Assembly (NCBI RefSeq): GCF_027943255.1
Contig: NC_072895.1
Location: 88,786,001-88,850,000 of the forward strand
Direction: 5' to 3'
Source of the DNA: Anastrepha obliqua
Lineage: Eukaryota; Arthropoda; Insecta; Diptera; Tephritidae
DNA: 64,000 bases
A model generated the notes under the pieces. It worked only from the letters and a program-made list of their open reading frames with translations, searched no databases and was not told the origin of the DNA. How positions within the stretch are numbered: the first letter of the stretch is position 1; each line of letters opens with the position of its first letter. Shown one piece after another: positions 62,266 through 64,000 of this stretch. A program made the translations under genes and the position numbers.

Positions 62266-64000
62266 ACAGTTAGAAGGCCGAAAAAGCGAACTTTCCAGAA
62301 TTTGTTTTGAGAAAACTTTTAAATTTATTGATCTTTTTTTTTTTTTTTTTTTTTTTATTATTTACATTGTAACTAGTTAATAAATTATAAAGTAACGAAC
62401 AATTTGGATTTAATTTTGTACAATACAACTAAATTTAAAAATACTCTGCATCAGGCTTGCAGGTAAATGGGCTACTGCGTGAGTTGGTGCGGTTTTTTTC
62501 GTTTCAGCCTTTCTTTCCATTTAACGGGGTCAATTAGGGCTGAGGCTTCGCTATTTACATGGTGGCGTAGTCTTTCCATATGAGACTTAGCGTTGATGTT
62601 GATCGCAGTGGCAACTGATTCGATGCCAAGGTCGCTTTCGATATCGGTGTTACGGACGTACCAAGGTGCATTAACAGCGCATCGTAGTACCTTATTTTGG
62701 AATCTTTGTATGGATTTTATGTTGGTTGAGCTTGAGCAGCCCCATAGCTGGATCCCATAAGTCCAAATTGGTTTAAGCACATGCTTATATAAAAGAATTT
62801 TATTGTATAGGGATAAGGCTGATTGGTTGCCCATAAGCCAATACATATTTCTAACTCTTCTCTTTTCTTTTTAACGTGAGCATTCCATCTAAGCTTGGTA
62901 TCTAGTGTCATACCTAAGTATTTGGCGGTGTTGTGATGCGGGATTTGTACGCCGTTTATATGTAGTGGCAGATATTTGATTTTCTTCTGTGTGAAGTCTA
63001 AATGAACCGATTTTGTTTCGTTTAGTTTTATGTGCCATTTAATGGTCCACTCGGAGATTTTATTTAAATAAATTTGAAGGTTTTTGATTGAGTCAATCTG
63101 AGTTTCTCCTACCGATAAGATGGCTGTGTCGTCAGCAAAAGTTGCTGTGGAGCAATTTATGTCAATAGGTAGATCACACGTAAAAAGAATATAAAGAATG
63201 GGCCCCAGCACGCTGCCCTGTGGGACGCCAGCTTTAATTTCCTTAAGTTCGGAATATGTGTCTTCGTATTTTATTCGGAAAAAACGATCGGATAAGTACG
63301 ATTTTAGAACATTAAAATATTGTGTTGGTAGAAGCGCATTTATTTTGTTGAGGAGCCCAATGTGGCAAACTTTGTCAAAGGCTTTAGACACGTCGAGAAA
63401 GACAGCAGAGCACACCTTTTTTTCCTCAAAGGCGTTTTCATTGATGCGAGTAATTCTGTGCACTTGATCGATGGTAGAATGTTTTGTGCGAAAACCAAAT
63501 TGATGCACTGGTATTATATTTCTTTGCTTAATAATTATGTTGAGATGTTTGGCTAAAAGCTTTTCCATCAGTTTTGATATAATTGGTAGGAGCGAGATAG
63601 GCCGATAAGATGTGACATCATGCGCTGGCTTCCCTGGTTTATTAAACATAATTACAGTTTTCCAATATATTGAGATATGGTGCAATTTGAATGTGGCGTT
63701 CATTATTTCAGTAAACCTAGATATCGTGCATTGAGGAAGTTGTTTTAAAATTTCAGCAGTAATAAGATCATACCCAGGCGCTTTTTTTGATTTTAGTTTA
63801 TTTATTTCACCAAGCAATTGATCTAAAAATTTCTACACATATTATGTTATCTCTTAACTGTATTTTAAGACTTAGTATTAGTAAAAATATTTATTTGGAA
63901 AGAAGCTACAGCTGATCTCCGGCAGCTCCTCTCAAAAAAGACGTTTTGCGGTGACCACTATGTCTCTGAACTGGATCCTCTGAAATTAAAAAAACAAACC
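62266..64000. mobile_element. Probable TTAA-family copy, split by a jockey, running off the window
   Basis: 63890-64000 (GCTACAGCTGATCTCCGGCA, TCTCAAAAAAGACGTTTTGC, GTGACCACTATGTCTCTGAA) aligns with 50760-50880 in the TTAA element at 50605, in the same orientation. 62290-62334 has weaker similarity to the start of that element. The jockey (62335-63816) lies between. The left terminus is not clean and the right end is outside the window. Confidence 0.45.
62335..63816 (-). mobile_element. jockey-clade retrotransposon, 1.5 kb, 5' truncated, one frameshift
   Basis: Target duplication ATTGATCT at 62327-62334 and 63817-63824; poly-T at 62335-62357 is the tail. Minus strand ORF2, C-terminal ~450 codons: KSKKAPGYDLITAEILKQLP, YRPISLLPIISKLMEKLL, HQFGFRTKHSTIDQVHRIT, SAVFLDVSKAFDKVCHIGLL, AGVPQGSVLGPILYILF, STATFADDTAILSVGE (catalytic FADD) and KYLGMTLDTKLRWNAHVKKK. 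A frameshift near 62850 moves the tail to the frame 62472-62846 (KPIWTYGIQLWGCSSSTNIK, VLRCAVNAPWYVRNTD). Same clade as the element at 20260, but diverged. Confidence 0.93.

Noticed and set aside
1..64000. CRISPR arrays, bacterial operons or contamination
   Set aside because: No spaced short repeats with unique spacers; spliced genes and eukaryotic transposons occur from end to end, so the window is a single eukaryotic locus.

Overview
This window is insect nuclear DNA that is almost entirely made of transposable elements, with two host genes that I can assemble from the sequence. Spliced genes with short GT-AG introns, a ZAD plus C2H2 zinc-finger protein (a gene class expanded in insects), a CLIP-domain serine protease, and the set of mariner, hAT, Helitron, jockey and LOA-like families point to a higher dipteran. 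The repeat families look like those I associate with tephritid fruit flies; that last step is recollection, not something shown here.

Layout. 0-14 kb: remnants of non-LTR retrotransposons (RTE-like at 170-2217, R1-like at 6640-7310, an RNase H-bearing LOA/I-like one at 12600-14100), a SINE (3425-3730), four mariner or Tc1-mariner copies (3732-4982, 5158-6252, 9072-9950, a chimeric 10301-10980), and a 969-bp TTAA-flanked element (11304-12272). 14.4-16.9 kb: a hAT element inside another LOA-like fragment. 17.0-24.2 kb: a nested stack. A mariner (17031-24220) holds a hAT-like element in its transposase and, in its right inverted repeat, a 5.1-kb DNA element with GGGGGCGTCC ends. That element carries an unrecognised spliced gene, which is itself split by a 3.1-kb jockey retrotransposon with an intact ORF2. 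25-37 kb: two more mariner/Tc1 copies, two TTAA-flanked elements, and a jockey remnant hit by a TTAA element that was in turn hit by a second hAT copy.

38.5-39.9 kb is a two-exon ZAD/C2H2 gene (434 aa) on the plus strand. 40.4-49.3 kb is dominated by an RT remnant split by a Helitron with clean ends, a direct repeat resembling an LTR, a second Helitron (minus strand) keeping the C-terminal half of its helicase, and an orphan Helentron-type endonuclease fragment. 49.6-52.9 kb holds tRNA-derived SINE heads, a TTAA element and a mariner. 53.2-58.6 kb is a six-exon CLIP serine protease (413 aa, minus strand) whose two long introns have collected a mariner, a SINE, a Tc1 piece and LOA-like pieces. 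58.7-64 kb has a mariner split by a LOA-like insertion with a 7-bp duplication, a Tc1 remnant, and a second jockey inserted into what looks like another TTAA-family copy running off the window.

Nearly all transposon ORFs are broken; the exceptions are the jockey ORF2 at 20441-23095 and a partial BED-like ORF. Several insertions sit inside coding sequence so cleanly that the empty site can be read as continuous protein, which fixes their exact ends, their target-site duplications and the order of insertion. I found no CRISPR array, no rRNA and no functional tRNA.
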